A stretch of DNA of 64,000 bases from Rathayibacter rathayi (GCF_004011095.1 NZ_CP028129.1:1178001-1242000); one strand, 5' to 3'. Counted from the first letter of the stretch, positions 9,977 to 21,462 are shown. Numbers and translations are program-made. Notes: generated from the sequence alone by a model not told the origin.

Positions 9977-11278
9977 ATGACCTCCCCGACCCGACCCGAG
10001 GACGCGCTCGACCTGTTCGGGGAGCCCGCCGCGCGGGAGCGGCGGCCGAGGCGGCGGCGTGGATCCGTCATTGCTGGTGCCGTCGCCGCGACTGTGCTGA
10101 TCGGTGCGGGCGGCGCCTACGCCACGAACGCGGCGACGGCCGAGCTGCCCGCCGCGAGCGCCGTGACCCTTGAGCCGGTGTCCCGCACTTTCGCGGCCCC
10201 CGCACTGGCCTGGCCGGCGTACGGCTCCGGCGCAGTGGCCGCCGTCGGCCTCGACGGCACGGAAGAGGACGGGCTGCTCGCACGCTACGGTTCCACCGAC
10301 ACGCTGCCGACGGGAAGCATCGCCAAGGTGGTCACCGCTCTGGTCGTGCTCGCCGCGAAGCCGATCGCCGTGGGGACCGACGGGGAGACGATCACCTTCA
10401 CCGGCGCAGACGTCCAGTACTACGCCGAGACCCTCGCCGAAAGCGGCTCGAACGCTCCCGTCACTGCGGGTCTGCAGCTGAGCGAGCGGCAGGCGTTGAC
10501 GGCGATGATGCTTCCGTCCGCCAACAACTACGCGAAGTCGCTCGCGATCTGGGCCTACGGCTCCGAGGAGGCCTTCCTGGCCGCCGCGCGCAGCTGGCTC
10601 GACGGGCAGGGGTTCGCGCGGACCTCCCTCGCCGATGCCAGCGGGCTTTCGCCGGCGACGGTCAGTACGACGGCAGAGATGGTCCGGTTGGGCGAACTCC
10701 TGATCGCGGATCCGGTGCTCGCTCCGATCGTCGCGATGCCGACCGCCGACATCCCGGGCGTTGGTGAGCTCGCCAACACGAACTCGCTGCTCGGCCGCTC
10801 CGGAGTCGACGGGATCAAGACCGGAACGACCGACGAGGCGGGCTCGTGCCTGCTCTTCTCGCTGGATGCGAGCGTCGAGGGGCAACCGGTCACCCTCGTC
10901 GGCGTGGTGGTCGGCGCCCGCACGCATCCGCAGCTCGCCGACGATGTGCTGACGCTCATCCCGAGCATCGAGGCCGGATTTCGGAGCGTACCCCTGACCA
11001 CCGAGGGCCAGGACTACGGCAGCCTCACGAGCGCGTGGGGCGAGAAGGTGGCCGCCGAGACCGCTCAGGCGCAGTCCGTGCTGGTGTGGGGTGCGGCCTC
11101 GACGAGCACCTCTGTCGTGCTGGACCCGGTCGAGACCGTCGCCGACGGAGAGCGAGTGGGCACCGCGACCGTGGTAGTGAACGGCACCTCGTATGAGCTG
11201 CCTGTGGTGGTGGACGGCACGATCGAGGATCCGGGGTTCGGCTGGCGGCTCGCTCACCCGGCGGAGCTGTTCGGCTGA
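9977..11278 (+). CDS. D-alanyl-D-alanine carboxypeptidase (serine-type, S11)
   Basis: 433-residue low-molecular-weight penicillin-binding protein. A cytoplasmic basic segment (RERRPRRRRGS) is followed by one membrane-spanning segment at about residues 32-52, then the peptidase domain outside. The three active-site motifs are SIAK (SxxK), SANN (SxN) and KTG in GIKTGTTDEAG. It trims the terminal D-Ala from peptidoglycan stem peptides. The motif before SIAK (LPTGSIAKVVTAL) is typical of actinobacterial DacA-like enzymes. A divergent C-terminal domain of about 100 residues may anchor or position it. Confidence 0.9.
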   Translation: MTSPTRPEDALDLFGEPAARERRPRRRRGSVIAGAVAATVLIGAGGAYATNAATAELPAASAVTLEPVSRTFAAPALAWPAYGSGAVAAVGLDGTEEDGLLARYGSTDTLPTGSIAKVVTALVVLAAKPIAVGTDGETITFTGADVQYYAETLAESGSNAPVTAGLQLSERQALTAMMLPSANNYAKSLAIWAYGSEEAFLAAARSWLDGQGFARTSLADASGLSPATVSTTAEMVRLGELLIADPVLAPIVAMPTADIPGVGELANTNSLLGRSGVDGIKTGTTDEAGSCLLFSLDASVEGQPVTLVGVVVGARTHPQLADDVLTLIPSIEAGFRSVPLTTEGQDYGSLTSAWGEKVAAETAQAQSVLVWGAASTSTSVVLDPVETVADGERVGTATVVVNGTSYELPVVVDGTIEDPGFGWRLAHPAELFG

Positions 11279-11288
11279 GCCGCTGGGC

Positions 11289-11334
11289 CGGTCGTCGCGA
11301 GCCCACGTCGTCACGGGGTCGGTCGTCGCGAGCC
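11289..11334. repeat. 15-bp direct repeat, two copies
   Basis: The 15-mer cggtcgtcgcgagcc occurs at 11289-11303 and 11320-11334, in the short space between convergent dac and SGNH hydrolase genes. Possibly a small duplication; no function is evident. Confidence 0.5.
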
Positions 11335-11338
11335 TGAA

Positions 11339-12220
11339 CTACTCGGCGATGATCCGCACTCCAGCCGTCGCGATGTCCGCCGCGACCTGCTCCGGAGTGG
11401 CATTGCCCGGAACGATCGAACCGGGCTCACCTTCCCCGGGGTCGGCGCTCCAGCGCTCCGCGGAGGGCCGCTTAGCGGTGATGAAGTCGCCGGAGGACTG
11501 GTGGCGCACCCGACGCAGCACCCACGGCACGAGGTACTCGCGCGCCCATTGAATGTCCTCCGTGCGCGCGGCGCGCCAGGTTCGGGCGGGCAGCGGCTGC
11601 GGAGCGAGGGGACGCAGGTCGTTCTCGACGTTCAGCGCCTCGAGCACCATCCGCGCCACCTCGTGGTGGCCGTGCGGGTTGAGATGCAGGCGGTCCGGTG
11701 CCCACATCCGCACGTCCTGGATCTCCTGCAGCGACCACTGGTCGGCGACGATGCAGTCGTAGCGCTTCGCCAGAGCCCGCAGGTTCTCGTTGTAGATCGC
11801 GACCTTGCCGCGGATGCGGCCGAACACGGGGGAGAAGCCCACATCGACGCCGGTGAAGAGGACCACCGTGGCGCCGTCCGAGCGCAGGCGCTCGAGGCCC
11901 GACTCGAAACGGGCGGCGATGTCGTCAGGGTCGGTGCCGGGCCGGATGACATCGTTGCCGCCCGCGGAGATCGTGATGAGATCGGGCAGCAGCTCCAGCG
12001 CCGGCTCGATCTGCTCGTCGACGATCTGCTGCAGGAGCCGCCCGCGGATCGCGAGATTGGCGTAGGCGAAGTCCTCGTTCTGGCTGCCGAGGACCTCCGC
12101 CACCCGGTCCGCCCAGCCACGGTGCCCGCCGGGACTGCCGGGCTCAGGATCGCCGATCCCCTCGGTGAAGGAGTCGCCCAGGGCGACGTAGCGGGACCAC
12201 GGATGACGCTGCTCGACCAT
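11339..12220 (-). CDS. SGNH/GDSL hydrolase
   Basis: 293-residue SGNH hydrolase. Block I GDSFTEG (catalytic Ser), block III GGND and block V DRLHLNPHGHHE (catalytic Asp and His) are all present. No signal peptide is visible, so a cytoplasmic esterase or lipase-like role is expected. The C-terminal 90 residues contain a conserved-looking W-rich helical segment (EDIQWAREYLVPWVLRR). A second paralogue lies at 57566-58330 with the same architecture and a similar tail. Confidence 0.88.
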   Translation of the reverse strand: MVEQRHPWSRYVALGDSFTEGIGDPEPGSPGGHRGWADRVAEVLGSQNEDFAYANLAIRGRLLQQIVDEQIEPALELLPDLITISAGGNDVIRPGTDPDDIAARFESGLERLRSDGATVVLFTGVDVGFSPVFGRIRGKVAIYNENLRALAKRYDCIVADQWSLQEIQDVRMWAPDRLHLNPHGHHEVARMVLEALNVENDLRPLAPQPLPARTWRAARTEDIQWAREYLVPWVLRRVRHQSSGDFITAKRPSAERWSADPGEGEPGSIVPGNATPEQVAADIATAGVRIIAE

Positions 12221-12335
12221 CCCTCCATCATGCTCCGTACCCGGCCGAGGGTGGCACCGCTCGACACGCCGGGCGCCTCTCGGCGGGCCGCGGAGACCGC
12301 GCCGCTGTCGGAGGCGTCGGCTAGATTCGATCGAC

Positions 12336-14138
12336 GTGAACAGTCCCTCGAGCTTCGGTCATCAGGTCGGCACCTCCGCCGCTGGGCACCTGTCCCCGTC
12401 GTTCCCGGGCAGGGCCCCGTGGGGTACCGCGGACAAGCTCCGCGCCTGGCAGGCCGAGGCCCTGGAGGCGTACTTTCAGCACGAGCCGCGCGACTTCCTG
12501 GCCGCTGCGACCCCTGGCGCGGGAAAGACGACCTTCGCGCTGCGCCTGGCTGCCGAGCTCCTGCACAACCGCACGGTCGACCGGATCACCGTGGTCGCGC
12601 CGACGGAGCATCTCAAGCGTCAGTGGGCCGAGGCGGCGCACCGCGTCGGCATTCGGCTGGATCCGACCTTCACGAACCGCATGGGCCGCCACGCCCGGCA
12701 CTACCACGGCGTCGCCGTCACCTACGCGCAGGTCGCCGTCCGTGCCGAGCTGCACCGCGAGCTCACCCTCTCGGGCCGTACGCTCGTCATCCTCGACGAG
12801 GTCCACCACGCTGGCGATGCTCTGAGCTGGGGCGACGCGGTGCGTGAGGCCTTCGAGCCCGCCGTCCGCCGGCTCTCGCTGACCGGGACGCCCTTCCGCT
12901 CGGACACGGCGCCGATCCCGTTCGTCAGCTACCTGCCGGACGAGGAGGGCATCCGCACCTCGCTCACCGACTACGCCTACGGCTACGGCCGCGCGCTGGC
13001 CGACGGCGTCGTCCGGCCGGTGCTCTTCATGGTCTATGCGGGGCAGATGCGCTGGAAGTCGAAGGCCGGCGACGAGATGGAGGCACGGCTCGGCGAGGGC
13101 AACACGAAAGACATCACCTCCCAGGCCTGGCGGACCGCATTGGACCCCAAGGGCGATTGGATCCCCTCGGTGCTCCGCGCCGCGAACACGCGGTTGACGG
13201 AGGTGCGACGCGCGGTGCCCGACGCCGGCGGCCTGGTGATCGCGACCGACCACTACAGCGCGCGCGCCTACGCCGCGATGCTCCGCGAGATCAGCGGCGA
13301 GAGCGTCACGGTCGTCCTCTCGGACGAGAAGGAGGCGAGCGAGCGGATCGAGGAGTTCGGGAAGGACACCAGCCGCTGGATGGTCGCGGTACGGATGGTC
13401 TCGGAGGGCGTCGACGTGCCGCGGCTCGCAGTGGGCGTCTATGCGACCTCGGCGTCGACTCCGCTCTACTTCGCCCAGGCGATCGGCCGGTTCGTGCGCG
13501 CGCGGCGCCGCGGCGAGACCGCCTCCGTGTTCCTCCCGAACGTGCCCGGCCTGCTCGCTCTGGCCGGCTCGATGGAGCTGCAGCGCGACCACGCGCTCGA
13601 CCGCAGGAACTCGGACGACGACGAGTACCCCGAGGCCGACCTGTCGGCCGACGCCGAGCGCAGCGACAAGGCGTCCTCGGATCTGCTCGAGGAGGGGCGC
13701 TTCGAGTCGATCGGCTCCGCCGCCACCTTCGATCGCGTCCTGTACGAGGGCGCCGAGTTCGGAATGGAGGTGGAGGTCGAGAGCGAGGAAGAGCTTGACT
13801 TCATCGGCCTCCCTGGGCTGCTTGAGCCGGACCAGGTACGCGAGCTTCTGCAGCACCGGCAGCAGCGCCAGGCCAAGCGGGCCGGCACACGGGCGGGGGC
13901 CGCTGCTCCGGCCGAGCCGAAGAGCGAGATTCCGGCGCCGCTGTATCGCACTCTCAAGGAGCAGCGGAGTTTGCTCAATTCGCTGGTCGGGCTCTGGGCG
14001 CGCGGGACGGGCGAATCGCACGGCCAGGTCCACACGGAACTCCGGCGGCTGTGCGGCGGTCCGGCCGTGGCGCAGGCCAGCGTGACGCAGTTGCAGGCCC
14101 GGATCGACCTTCTTCGGCGCCGTCTCGGCTCGCACTGA
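12336..14138 (+). CDS. DEAD/DEAH-box SF2 helicase
   Basis: 600-residue superfamily 2 helicase. Walker A ATPGAGKTTFA, DEAH-type motif II LDEVHHAGD, motif III LTGTPFR, and in the second RecA domain the motif VI-like QAIGRFVRARR are visible. The C-terminal 150 residues are charged and coiled-coil-like (RQQRQAKRAG) with no recognised domain. GTG start at 12336. Related actinobacterial proteins resemble type III restriction/XPB-like helicases; the substrate is unknown. Divergent from the SGNH hydrolase. Confidence 0.88.
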   Translation: MNSPSSFGHQVGTSAAGHLSPSFPGRAPWGTADKLRAWQAEALEAYFQHEPRDFLAAATPGAGKTTFALRLAAELLHNRTVDRITVVAPTEHLKRQWAEAAHRVGIRLDPTFTNRMGRHARHYHGVAVTYAQVAVRAELHRELTLSGRTLVILDEVHHAGDALSWGDAVREAFEPAVRRLSLTGTPFRSDTAPIPFVSYLPDEEGIRTSLTDYAYGYGRALADGVVRPVLFMVYAGQMRWKSKAGDEMEARLGEGNTKDITSQAWRTALDPKGDWIPSVLRAANTRLTEVRRAVPDAGGLVIATDHYSARAYAAMLREISGESVTVVLSDEKEASERIEEFGKDTSRWMVAVRMVSEGVDVPRLAVGVYATSASTPLYFAQAIGRFVRARRRGETASVFLPNVPGLLALAGSMELQRDHALDRRNSDDDEYPEADLSADAERSDKASSDLLEEGRFESIGSAATFDRVLYEGAEFGMEVEVESEEELDFIGLPGLLEPDQVRELLQHRQQRQAKRAGTRAGAAAPAEPKSEIPAPLYRTLKEQRSLLNSLVGLWARGTGESHGQVHTELRRLCGGPAVAQASVTQLQARIDLLRRRLGSH

Positions 14139-14496
14139 ACGCTCGAGCGCGGTGCGGGTGGGCGGCGTGCGCGGACCGGACGGCGTGCCCGCGTGAGCCA
14201 TCGCGGCCCGTCTCGCCCGTCTAGCCGATGCACCCGGAGCGGCGCCAGCCCTCCCGGCCGGTTGCGGCGCGACCGTACTGTTCGAGCGTGACCCACCGGA
14301 ACGATCTGTCCGCTCGCGCGCGCAGGACGATCTGCACGGCGGTTCCGTCTGCCGGTCGTGACCACCGGAGGAGGACTGCGCGATGAGCGCTGATCGTCAG
14401 GGGAATGCTCGGAACGCGCTCGGTAAGGTGGGCAGTCGGTTCGCCACGGAAATGACGGACCATCACCCCCGACGTCGGGCATTCGGAGACTGCACA
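14139..14496. other. 358-base intergenic region before glgX
   Basis: No gene could be supported here. The frame of glgX stays open to ATG 14383, which has a strong GGAGGAGG upstream (14367-14374), but third-position GC in that extension is far below that of neighbouring genes, so I treat it as leader sequence. It probably holds the glgX-treY-treZ promoter, though no clear -35/-10 pair stands out. Confidence 0.5.
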
Positions 14497-16794
14497 ATGG
14501 CGTCTCCCGGAGTGCCCGAGAATGATCCCCTGAGGAGTCTCGTGGAGACCTGGCCCGGAACCGCCTACCCGCTGGGCGCGACGTTCGATGGAAGCGGCAC
14601 GAACTTCGCCCTGTTCAGCGAGATCGCCGAGCGTGTCGAGCTCTGCCTTTTCGACGAGGACGGGGCCGAGACGCGGGTCGACGTCCAGGAGTCTGACGCC
14701 TACGTGTGGCACTGCTACCTGCCCCAGGTGCAGCCGGGCCAGCGCTACGGCTTCCGGATCCACGGATCGTACGATCCCAACTCCGGCCACCGCTGCAACC
14801 CGAACAAGCTGCTGCTGGACCCTTACGCGAAGGCGATCTCGGGGGAGATCGATTGGGACCAGTCCCTTTTCTCGTACACCTTCGGCGATCCCAACTCGAC
14901 GAACGACGAGGACTCGGCGTCGCACATGATGATGGGTGTCGTCATCAACCCGTTCTTCGACTGGGCAGGGGACCGCCGCCCGCGGACGTCCTACGACAGC
15001 ACCGTGATCTACGAGGCCCATGTGAAGGGCCTCACCAAGACCCACCCCGACGTGCCGGAGGAGCTGCGCGGCACCTACGCCGGCGTCGCGCATCCCGCGG
15101 TGATCGACCACCTCAAGCACCTCGGTGTCTCGGCGATCGAGCTCATGCCCGTACACCAGTTCGTGAACGACTCGACCCTGATGGAGAAGGGCCTCTCGAA
15201 CTACTGGGGCTACAACACGATCGGGTTCTTCGCTCCGCAGAACACCTATTCCTCCACGGGCGACCAGGGCCAGCAGGTCCAGGAGTTCAAGAGCATGGTG
15301 AAGGCGCTGCACGCGGCCGGCATCGAAGTCATCCTCGACGTCGTCTACAACCACACGGCGGAGGGCAACCACCTCGGCCCCACCTTGTCCTTCCGCGGGA
15401 TCGACAACGAGGCGTACTACCGGCTGGTCGATGACGACCCGCGGTACTACATGGACTACACCGGCACGGGCAACACGCTGAACGTCCGCCACCCGCACGC
15501 GCTGCAGCTCATCATGGACTCGCTGCGCTACTGGGTCACCGAGATGCGCGTCGACGGCTTCCGCTTCGACCTCGCCTCTGCTCTGGCTCGCGAGTTCTAC
15601 GACGTTGACCGGCTCTCGACCTTCTTCGAGCTGGTCCAGCAGGACCCGGTGGTCTCGCAGGTGAAGCTCATCGCAGAGCCGTGGGACGTCGGGCCCGGCG
15701 GCTACCAGGTGGGCAATTTCCCGCCCCAGTGGACGGAGTGGAACGGGAAGTACCGCGATACCGTCCGTGACTTCTGGCGGGGCGAGCCATCGACGCTGGG
15801 GGAGTTCGCTTCGCGCCTCACCGGCTCGGCCGACCTCTACGCGCACTCGGGCCGCTACCCGGTGGCCTCGATCAACTTCGTCACCGCGCACGACGGTTTT
15901 ACCCTCCGCGATCTGGTCTCGTACAACGAGAAGCACAATGACGCGAACGGCGAGGACGGCAACGACGGCGAGTCGCACAATCGCTCCTGGAATCACGGGG
16001 TGGAGGGGCCGACCGACGATCCGCGGGTGCTCGCGCTCCGTGCGCGCCAGCAGCGCAACTTCCTCGCGACGATGCTGATCTCGCAGGGTGTGCCGATGAT
16101 CCTGCACGGCGACGAGCTGGGCCGGACGCAGAACGGCAACAACAACACCTACGCCCAGGACAGCGAGCTGACCTGGATCGACTGGGCTCATGCGGACCGG
16201 CCGCTGCTGGAGTTCACTGCGGCTCTTATCCGCCTGCGGGCCGAGCACCCCACATTCCGGCGCATGCGCTTCTTCGACGGCCGGCCCGTGCTGCGCGGCG
16301 ACGGCGAGCCCCTGCCCGACATTGTCTGGTTCACGGCTGCGGGCACCGAGATGTCGCCGTCGGATTGGGACTCGGGGCTCGGGCGCTCGGTCGGCATTTA
16401 CCTCAACGGCAACGGGATCCGTGAGCGCGACCAGCGCGGGCGCCCCGTCACCGACGATAGCTTTCTGCTGTACTTCAACGCCGACGACGTCGACGTCGAG
16501 TTCTCGATCCCCAGCGACGAGTACGCGCTCGAGTGGAGTGTCCTCGTCGATACGGCCGGCACTGAGGCCGATTCGATCCCGCGCCCGGCGGGGGCAATGC
16601 TCACCGTTCAGGCGAAGTCGCTGGTTATCCTGCAGGAACACAGCACCCCCGAGCCCGAGGTCGATCACTCGGTCGCCGCGTCACTCGCGTCCCTCGCCGC
16701 GACCTCCGCCATCCCGATCGTCTCGTCGACGGGACCGACCAGCCCTCACGCCGAGTCCACGGACTCCGCGACTGCCCCCTCGACAGGAGCCTGA
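14497..16794 (+). CDS. glgX: Glycogen debranching enzyme GlgX (TreX-type isoamylase)
   Basis: 765-residue GH13_11 debranching enzyme that hydrolyses alpha-1,6 branches of glycogen. An N-terminal CBM48-like domain ([20 protein letters not shown]) precedes the catalytic barrel with [10 protein letters not shown] (region I), GFRFDLAS with nucleophile Asp (II), IAEPWDVG with acid/base Glu (III) and FVTAHDGFT (IV). ATG 14497 has GGAG 8 bases upstream; GTG 14542 (GAGGAG upstream) directly before the conserved ETWPG is an alternative start. A Ser/Thr/Pro-rich tail of about 60 residues is unusual. treY begins 1 base after the stop: first gene of the glgX-treY-treZ operon. Confidence 0.94.
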   Translation: MASPGVPENDPLRSLVETWPGTAYPLGATFDGSGTNFALFSEIAERVELCLFDEDGAETRVDVQESDAYVWHCYLPQVQPGQRYGFRIHGSYDPNSGHRCNPNKLLLDPYAKAISGEIDWDQSLFSYTFGDPNSTNDEDSASHMMMGVVINPFFDWAGDRRPRTSYDSTVIYEAHVKGLTKTHPDVPEELRGTYAGVAHPAVIDHLKHLGVSAIELMPVHQFVNDSTLMEKGLSNYWGYNTIGFFAPQNTYSSTGDQGQQVQEFKSMVKALHAAGIEVILDVVYNHTAEGNHLGPTLSFRGIDNEAYYRLVDDDPRYYMDYTGTGNTLNVRHPHALQLIMDSLRYWVTEMRVDGFRFDLASALAREFYDVDRLSTFFELVQQDPVVSQVKLIAEPWDVGPGGYQVGNFPPQWTEWNGKYRDTVRDFWRGEPSTLGEFASRLTGSADLYAHSGRYPVASINFVTAHDGFTLRDLVSYNEKHNDANGEDGNDGESHNRSWNHGVEGPTDDPRVLALRARQQRNFLATMLISQGVPMILHGDELGRTQNGNNNTYAQDSELTWIDWAHADRPLLEFTAALIRLRAEHPTFRRMRFFDGRPVLRGDGEPLPDIVWFTAAGTEMSPSDWDSGLGRSVGIYLNGNGIRERDQRGRPVTDDSFLLYFNADDVDVEFSIPSDEYALEWSVLVDTAGTEADSIPRPAGAMLTVQAKSLVILQEHSTPEPEVDHSVAASLASLAATSAIPIVSSTGPTSPHAESTDSATAPSTGA

Positions 16795-16795
16795 C

Positions 16796-19108
16796 GTGCG
16801 TCTGCCCGCGTCCACCTACCGCCTCCAGATCCGGTCGGCGTTCGACCTCGACGACGCCGCGCGCGTCGCCGACTACGTGCGTGCGCTCGGAGCGGACTGG
16901 CTGTACTTCTCGCCGCTGCTGAGGGCCGAGCCCGGCTCGGACCACGGCTACGACGTGGTGGACCACACCGAGGTTGACCCGGACCGCGGCGGTGCAGCCG
17001 GGCTGGCGAACGCTTCGCGGGCGGCGCGGGTCGAGGGCCTCGGGGTCCTCATCGACATCGTGCCGAACCACATGGGCGTCGCAACTCCGAGTGAGAATTC
17101 GTGGTGGTGGGACCTGCTGAAGAACGGGACGTCCTCTCGCTACGCCGCCGCGTTCGACAGCGACTGGGAGGCGGGCGGAGGCAAGCTGCGCCTGCCGATC
17201 CTCGGCGACGGTGCGAGCGAGGGTGACAGCGACCTCGAGCTCGATGCGCTCGAGGTCGTCGGTGACGAGCTGCACTACTACGAGAACCGCCTGCCGATCG
17301 CGCCGGGGACCTCCAAGCCCGGCGATTCCGGCCGCACCGTGCACGAACGGCAGAGCTACGAGCTGGTCAACTGGCGCCGTGCCGATGCCGAGTTGAACTA
17401 CCGCCGCTTCTTCGCGGTGAACACCCTCGCTGCGATAGCGGTCGAGCGCCCCGAGGTGTTCGACGCCTCGCACCGCGAAATCGTCCGCTGGTTCACCGAG
17501 GGACTTGCCGACGGTCTTCGCGTCGACCACCCGGACGGCCTGGCTGACCCGGGCGGATACCTCGACGACCTCGCCCATGCGATCGGCGGTGCCCCGGTTT
17601 GGGTCGAGAAGATCCTCGAGGGCGACGAGGAACTGCCGCCGCACTGGGCGACGGTAGGCACCACCGGATACGACGCCTTGGCCGACATCGACCGTATCTT
17701 GGTCGACCCCGACGCCCGTCCGGTGCTCGAGGGCTTGGACGCCGAACTCAGCGGCGGGGGTGCTCCCGTGGTGTGGTCGGACCTGATCCACGACACCAAG
17801 CGGGGCATCGCCGACGGGATTCTCCGCTCGGAGGTGTTGCGGCTCGCCCGCCTGCTGCCGCAGATCGAGGGGGCCGACGACGCTCTGGCCGAGCTTTTGG
17901 CGACCTACCCCGTGTACCGCAGCTACCTGCCCTACGGAGCGGAGCACCTGGAGCATGCCCGCGTCGATGCCGTACGCCGCCGCCCCGAGATCGCGTCGAC
18001 CATCGACCAGGTCGCCTCGGCCCTCGGCGAGACCGGCACTCCCGTCTCCGTCCGCTTTCAGCAGACCTCCGGCATGGTGATGGCCAAGGGTGTCGAGGAC
18101 ACCGCCTTCTACCGCTACAGCCGCCTCACCTCGCTCAACGAGGTCGGAGCGGACCCGGACGAGTTCGCGATCGACCTGGTCGAGTTCCATCGCCGTCAGG
18201 CCGTACGCCAGGCCTCCTTCCCGGCCTCGCTGACCACTCTGTCGACGCACGACACGAAGCGCGGTGAGGACACCCGTGCCCGCATCACGGCGCTGGCGGA
18301 GGACCCGGAGGCCTGGGCCTCGACGCTGCGCGAGCTGCACGCCCTCGTCGGATTCGGCGACGGCCCGATCGAGCACCTGCTCTGGGAGGCCGTCGTCGGC
18401 ACCTGGCCCGCGACCCGGGACCGCCTGCACGCCTACGCCGAGAAGGCGTCCCGCGAGGCCGACGACTCGACGCACTGGACCGCGCCGGACGAGGCGTTCG
18501 AGAAGCGGATGCATGCCGCGATCGACGCCGCGTTCGACGAGCCGGCCGTGCGCCGGCTCGTCGAGCAGAGCGTCGAGCGGGTCTCGGCCGCCGGCTGGTC
18601 GAACGGGCTTGCCGCCAAGCTCGTGCAGATCACGGCGCCGGGCATCCCGGACGTCTATCAGGGCAGCGAACTGTGGGAGACGTCCCTCGTCGATCCGGAT
18701 AACCGCCGCGAGGTCGACTTCGGACAGCGCCGCGCGCTGCTCGAGCGGATCGACGGCGGCTGGCAGCCGGCGATCGACGCCGAGGGAGCTGCAAAGCTCC
18801 TCGTCACCTCCCGAGCCCTCCGACTCCGCCGCGACCGCCCGGAGCTGTTTACCCGATACGCAGCCGTGCCCGCGATCGGTCCCGCGGCCGAGCACGCGAT
18901 CGCCTTCGACCGCGGCGGTGCCCTGACCATCGCGACCCGTCTTCCCGTGGGGCTCGCCTCCGCCGGGGGCTGGGGCGGAACCGTCGTTGTGCTTCCCGGT
19001 CACCCGATGGAGGACGTCCTCACCGGCCGCACCTTCGCGGGAGGCGTGACGTGCATAGCGAAGCTTCTCGGACAGTACCCCGTGGCCCTGCTGGCACCGG
19101 TCTCCTGA
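16796..19108 (+). CDS. treY: Maltooligosyltrehalose synthase
   Basis: 770-residue GH13_26 enzyme that isomerises the reducing-end alpha-1,4 bond of maltooligosaccharides to an alpha,alpha-1,1 bond, giving maltooligosyltrehalose. Diagnostic segments: N-terminal STYRLQI and [25 protein letters not shown] (region I), [10 protein letters not shown] with nucleophile Asp (II), VEKILEGDE with catalytic Glu (III) and TLSTHDTKR (IV). GTG 16796 is one base after the glgX stop and has AGGAG 8 bases upstream. Middle gene of the trehalose operon; its product is the substrate of TreZ. Confidence 0.95.
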   Translation: MRLPASTYRLQIRSAFDLDDAARVADYVRALGADWLYFSPLLRAEPGSDHGYDVVDHTEVDPDRGGAAGLANASRAARVEGLGVLIDIVPNHMGVATPSENSWWWDLLKNGTSSRYAAAFDSDWEAGGGKLRLPILGDGASEGDSDLELDALEVVGDELHYYENRLPIAPGTSKPGDSGRTVHERQSYELVNWRRADAELNYRRFFAVNTLAAIAVERPEVFDASHREIVRWFTEGLADGLRVDHPDGLADPGGYLDDLAHAIGGAPVWVEKILEGDEELPPHWATVGTTGYDALADIDRILVDPDARPVLEGLDAELSGGGAPVVWSDLIHDTKRGIADGILRSEVLRLARLLPQIEGADDALAELLATYPVYRSYLPYGAEHLEHARVDAVRRRPEIASTIDQVASALGETGTPVSVRFQQTSGMVMAKGVEDTAFYRYSRLTSLNEVGADPDEFAIDLVEFHRRQAVRQASFPASLTTLSTHDTKRGEDTRARITALAEDPEAWASTLRELHALVGFGDGPIEHLLWEAVVGTWPATRDRLHAYAEKASREADDSTHWTAPDEAFEKRMHAAIDAAFDEPAVRRLVEQSVERVSAAGWSNGLAAKLVQITAPGIPDVYQGSELWETSLVDPDNRREVDFGQRRALLERIDGGWQPAIDAEGAAKLLVTSRALRLRRDRPELFTRYAAVPAIGPAAEHAIAFDRGGALTIATRLPVGLASAGGWGGTVVVLPGHPMEDVLTGRTFAGGVTCIAKLLGQYPVALLAPVS

Positions 19109-19174
19109 CGCGTTCCGCCGCCAGTGGTTCCTCCGCCTCACCTCCGACCGCCTCGACACCCTTGGGAGAGAGCA

Positions 19175-20968
19175 GTGACCCCGACGACCTTCTACCGCTC
19201 TGCCCTGCCGACGACCGGACCGGAGCGCTTCGACGTCTGGGCACCCGAGGCCTCTACCGTCGAGCTTCTGCTCGGCAACGACTCGTCGCTGACCATGACC
19301 CGCCTCGGTGATGAGGGCTGGTGGCGGGCCCCCGCGTCGGCTCCCGCCACCGGTGAGGTCGACTACGGCTACCGCGTGGACGGCGGTGGACCGCTTCCGG
19401 ATCCTCGTTCGCGCCGCCAGCCGCAGGGCGTGCACGAGCTCTCGCGCACGTTCGACCCCTCGGTGCACGAGTGGGGCGACTCCGCCTGGACGGGTCGCGA
19501 GCTGGCCGGCGCCGTCATCTACGAGCTGCACCTGGGCACGTTCACGCCCGAGGGCACACTGGATGCGGCGGCGGAGCGTTTCGAGCACCTGCGCTCGATC
19601 GGCGTCGACTTCATCGAGTTGCTGCCGGTCAACGCAGTGAACGGCACGCACAACTGGGGCTATGACGGCGTTCTCTGGTACGCCGTGCACGAGCCGTACG
19701 GCGGACCCGAGGCGTACCAGCGCTTCGTCGACGCCGCTCACCGCGCGGGACTCGGCGTCGTCCAGGACGTCGTCTACAACCACCTCGGTCCGAGCGGCAA
19801 TTACCTCCCCGAGTTCGGCCCTTACCTCAAGAACGAGAAGGCCAATACCTGGGGCAGCTCGATCAACTTGGACGGTGAGGGCTCGGACACGGTCCGCGGC
19901 TACATCATCGACAACGCGCTGATGTGGCTCCGCGACTACCACGTCGATGCTCTGCGCTTGGACGCGGTGCATGCGCTCTCGGACGAGCGGGCTGTGCATG
20001 TGCTCGAGGAGATGGCCACCGAAGTGGCCGTGCTCTCCGCGCACGTCGGACGTCCTCTGACGCTGATCGCCGAGTCGGATCTGAATGACCCGAAGCTGAT
20101 CACGCCGCGGGAGGCACACGGTTACGGGCTCGATGCGCAGTGGAGTGACGACTTCCACCACGCCGTGCACGTCGCGCTGACGGGGGAGACCACGGGCTAC
20201 TACGAGGACTTCGCTCCGTTGGGCGCGCTCGCGAAGGTCCTGACCCGGGGCTTCTTCCACGACGGCACCCTCTCGACCTTCCGCGGCCGTCACCACGGCC
20301 GTCCGATCGACACCCAGCGCATGCCGACCTGGCGTCTCGTGGTGTGCAGCCAGAACCACGACCAGATCGGGAATCGTGCGGTCGGCGACCGCCTGACCGC
20401 GACGCTCGATGAGGGCCGTCTCGCGATCGCCGCCGCACTGACGCTGCTCGGCCCGTTCACGCCGATGCTCTTCATGGGTGAGGAGTGGGCGGCGTCGACC
20501 CCGTGGCAGTTCTTTACCTCGCACCCGGAGAAGGATCTGGGTGAGGCGACGGCGAAGGGTCGCATCGAGGAGTTCGCGAAGATGGGCTGGGACCCGGAGG
20601 TCGTGCCCGACCCGCAGGATCCGGAGACGTTCCTCCGCTCGCGCCTGAACTGGTCGGAGGCCCAGGAGGGGCGTCATGCCCGCATCTTGGACATGTACCG
20701 CGAGCTGGCGGCAATCCGCCGTCGCTTCCCCGAGCTGACGGACCCGCGCTTCGGCTCGCTCCGGGTGGAGTTCGACGAGCAGGCCCGTTGGCTGACTCTG
20801 GGCCGTGGACGGGTGAGCATCGCCATCAACGTGGGGGAGGCGGCCGCGCGCGTTCGCCTGCCCGAGGTGGCGGAGACGCTGCTCGCCGTCGGCGAGTACG
20901 CGGTGCAGGCCGGCGACACCGAAGTGGACCTCGGGGCCTCCTCGCTGCTGGTGACGCTCGGCGCCTGA
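19175..20968 (+). CDS. treZ: Maltooligosyltrehalose trehalohydrolase
   Basis: 597-residue GH13_10 enzyme that releases trehalose from maltooligosyltrehalose. N-terminal beta domain (FDVWAPEAS), then [25 protein letters not shown] (region I), LRLDAVHAL with nucleophile Asp (II), IAESDLND with acid/base Glu (III) and [11 protein letters not shown] (IV). GTG 19175 has GGGAGAG 4 bases upstream. Last gene of glgX-treY-treZ; the stop is 5 bases from the convergent end of the mutasome-linked unknown gene. Confidence 0.95.
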   Translation: MTPTTFYRSALPTTGPERFDVWAPEASTVELLLGNDSSLTMTRLGDEGWWRAPASAPATGEVDYGYRVDGGGPLPDPRSRRQPQGVHELSRTFDPSVHEWGDSAWTGRELAGAVIYELHLGTFTPEGTLDAAAERFEHLRSIGVDFIELLPVNAVNGTHNWGYDGVLWYAVHEPYGGPEAYQRFVDAAHRAGLGVVQDVVYNHLGPSGNYLPEFGPYLKNEKANTWGSSINLDGEGSDTVRGYIIDNALMWLRDYHVDALRLDAVHALSDERAVHVLEEMATEVAVLSAHVGRPLTLIAESDLNDPKLITPREAHGYGLDAQWSDDFHHAVHVALTGETTGYYEDFAPLGALAKVLTRGFFHDGTLSTFRGRHHGRPIDTQRMPTWRLVVCSQNHDQIGNRAVGDRLTATLDEGRLAIAAALTLLGPFTPMLFMGEEWAASTPWQFFTSHPEKDLGEATAKGRIEEFAKMGWDPEVVPDPQDPETFLRSRLNWSEAQEGRHARILDMYRELAAIRRRFPELTDPRFGSLRVEFDEQARWLTLGRGRVSIAINVGEAAARVRLPEVAETLLAVGEYAVQAGDTEVDLGASSLLVTLGA

Positions 20969-20973
20969 GTGCT

Positions 20974-21462
20974 TCATGTCGTGGCCGCGGCGTACTCCGT
21001 CGCGGTCACGACGCGCACGCCCTCGTCGTGGACGAGCAGGAGCGCGCGCAACGGGATCGCCCTCCGGTGGCAGGCGGCTGCGAGGTACCGGGCGAGGACT
21101 CGATCGGTCTCGCCGAGGAACGCCCGCCCGGGCCGCTCAAGGGCGAAGGCGATCGAGCCCACGTCCTGGTGGGCGACGGCCTTCGCGAGTATGGCGACGA
21201 TCCGCTCGGTCTTCTCCTCGTCGGGGTGCACGGGCAGCCCATCGACCGGGTAGAGGATCGGCAGCTGCACGCCGTCTCGATCGAGGAAGATCGGCCAGAG
21301 CGCGCGGCGGTAGGCGGGGCCGATCAGCGAGGAGACGCGCTCGCGCAGCTCGCGGTCGTTCAGGAGCGGTGCATCCAGGTGCGGCGCGGGAGCGGCGTGG
21401 TCGAGAGTCGTCATGGTGTCGCTTTCTGGTGGGTCGAGCGGGTGGTTCTGCTCAGTGGTCAT
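20974..21462 (-). CDS. Unknown protein coupled to dnaE2
   Basis: 162-residue protein of unknown function. Its ATG at 21462 overlaps the dnaE2 stop codon by 4 bases (ATGA), so it is the fourth gene of the imuA'-imuB-dnaE2 operon and translationally coupled to the polymerase. The first 35 residues look disordered; the rest is a compact alpha/beta sequence (LRERVSSLIGPAYRRALWPIF, then VDGLPVHPDEEKTERIV, then LRALLLVHDEGVRVVTATEY). An internal ATG at 21414 is an alternative start. No catalytic motif is recognised. Context suggests a DNA-damage-induced role or an accessory factor of the mutasome, which is inference. Confidence 0.75.
   Translation of the reverse strand: MTTEQNHPLDPPESDTMTTLDHAAPAPHLDAPLLNDRELRERVSSLIGPAYRRALWPIFLDRDGVQLPILYPVDGLPVHPDEEKTERIVAILAKAVAHQDVGSIAFALERPGRAFLGETDRVLARYLAAACHRRAIPLRALLLVHDEGVRVVTATEYAAATT

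Noticed and set aside
14383..14496. N-terminal extension of glgX from ATG 14383 with a strong GGAGGAGG site
   Set aside because: Third-position GC is low and the residues match nothing in GlgX; more likely a leader region. A short leader peptide is not excluded.
14221..16668. 815-codon open frame on the minus strand
   Set aside because: Antisense shadow of glgX; no recognisable domain and poor codon use.
16625..20977. 1450-codon open frame on the minus strand
   Set aside because: Lies wholly antisense to treY and treZ, reads as low-complexity Val/Arg/Asp-rich sequence, and is a mirror of the high-GC codon bias of those genes.
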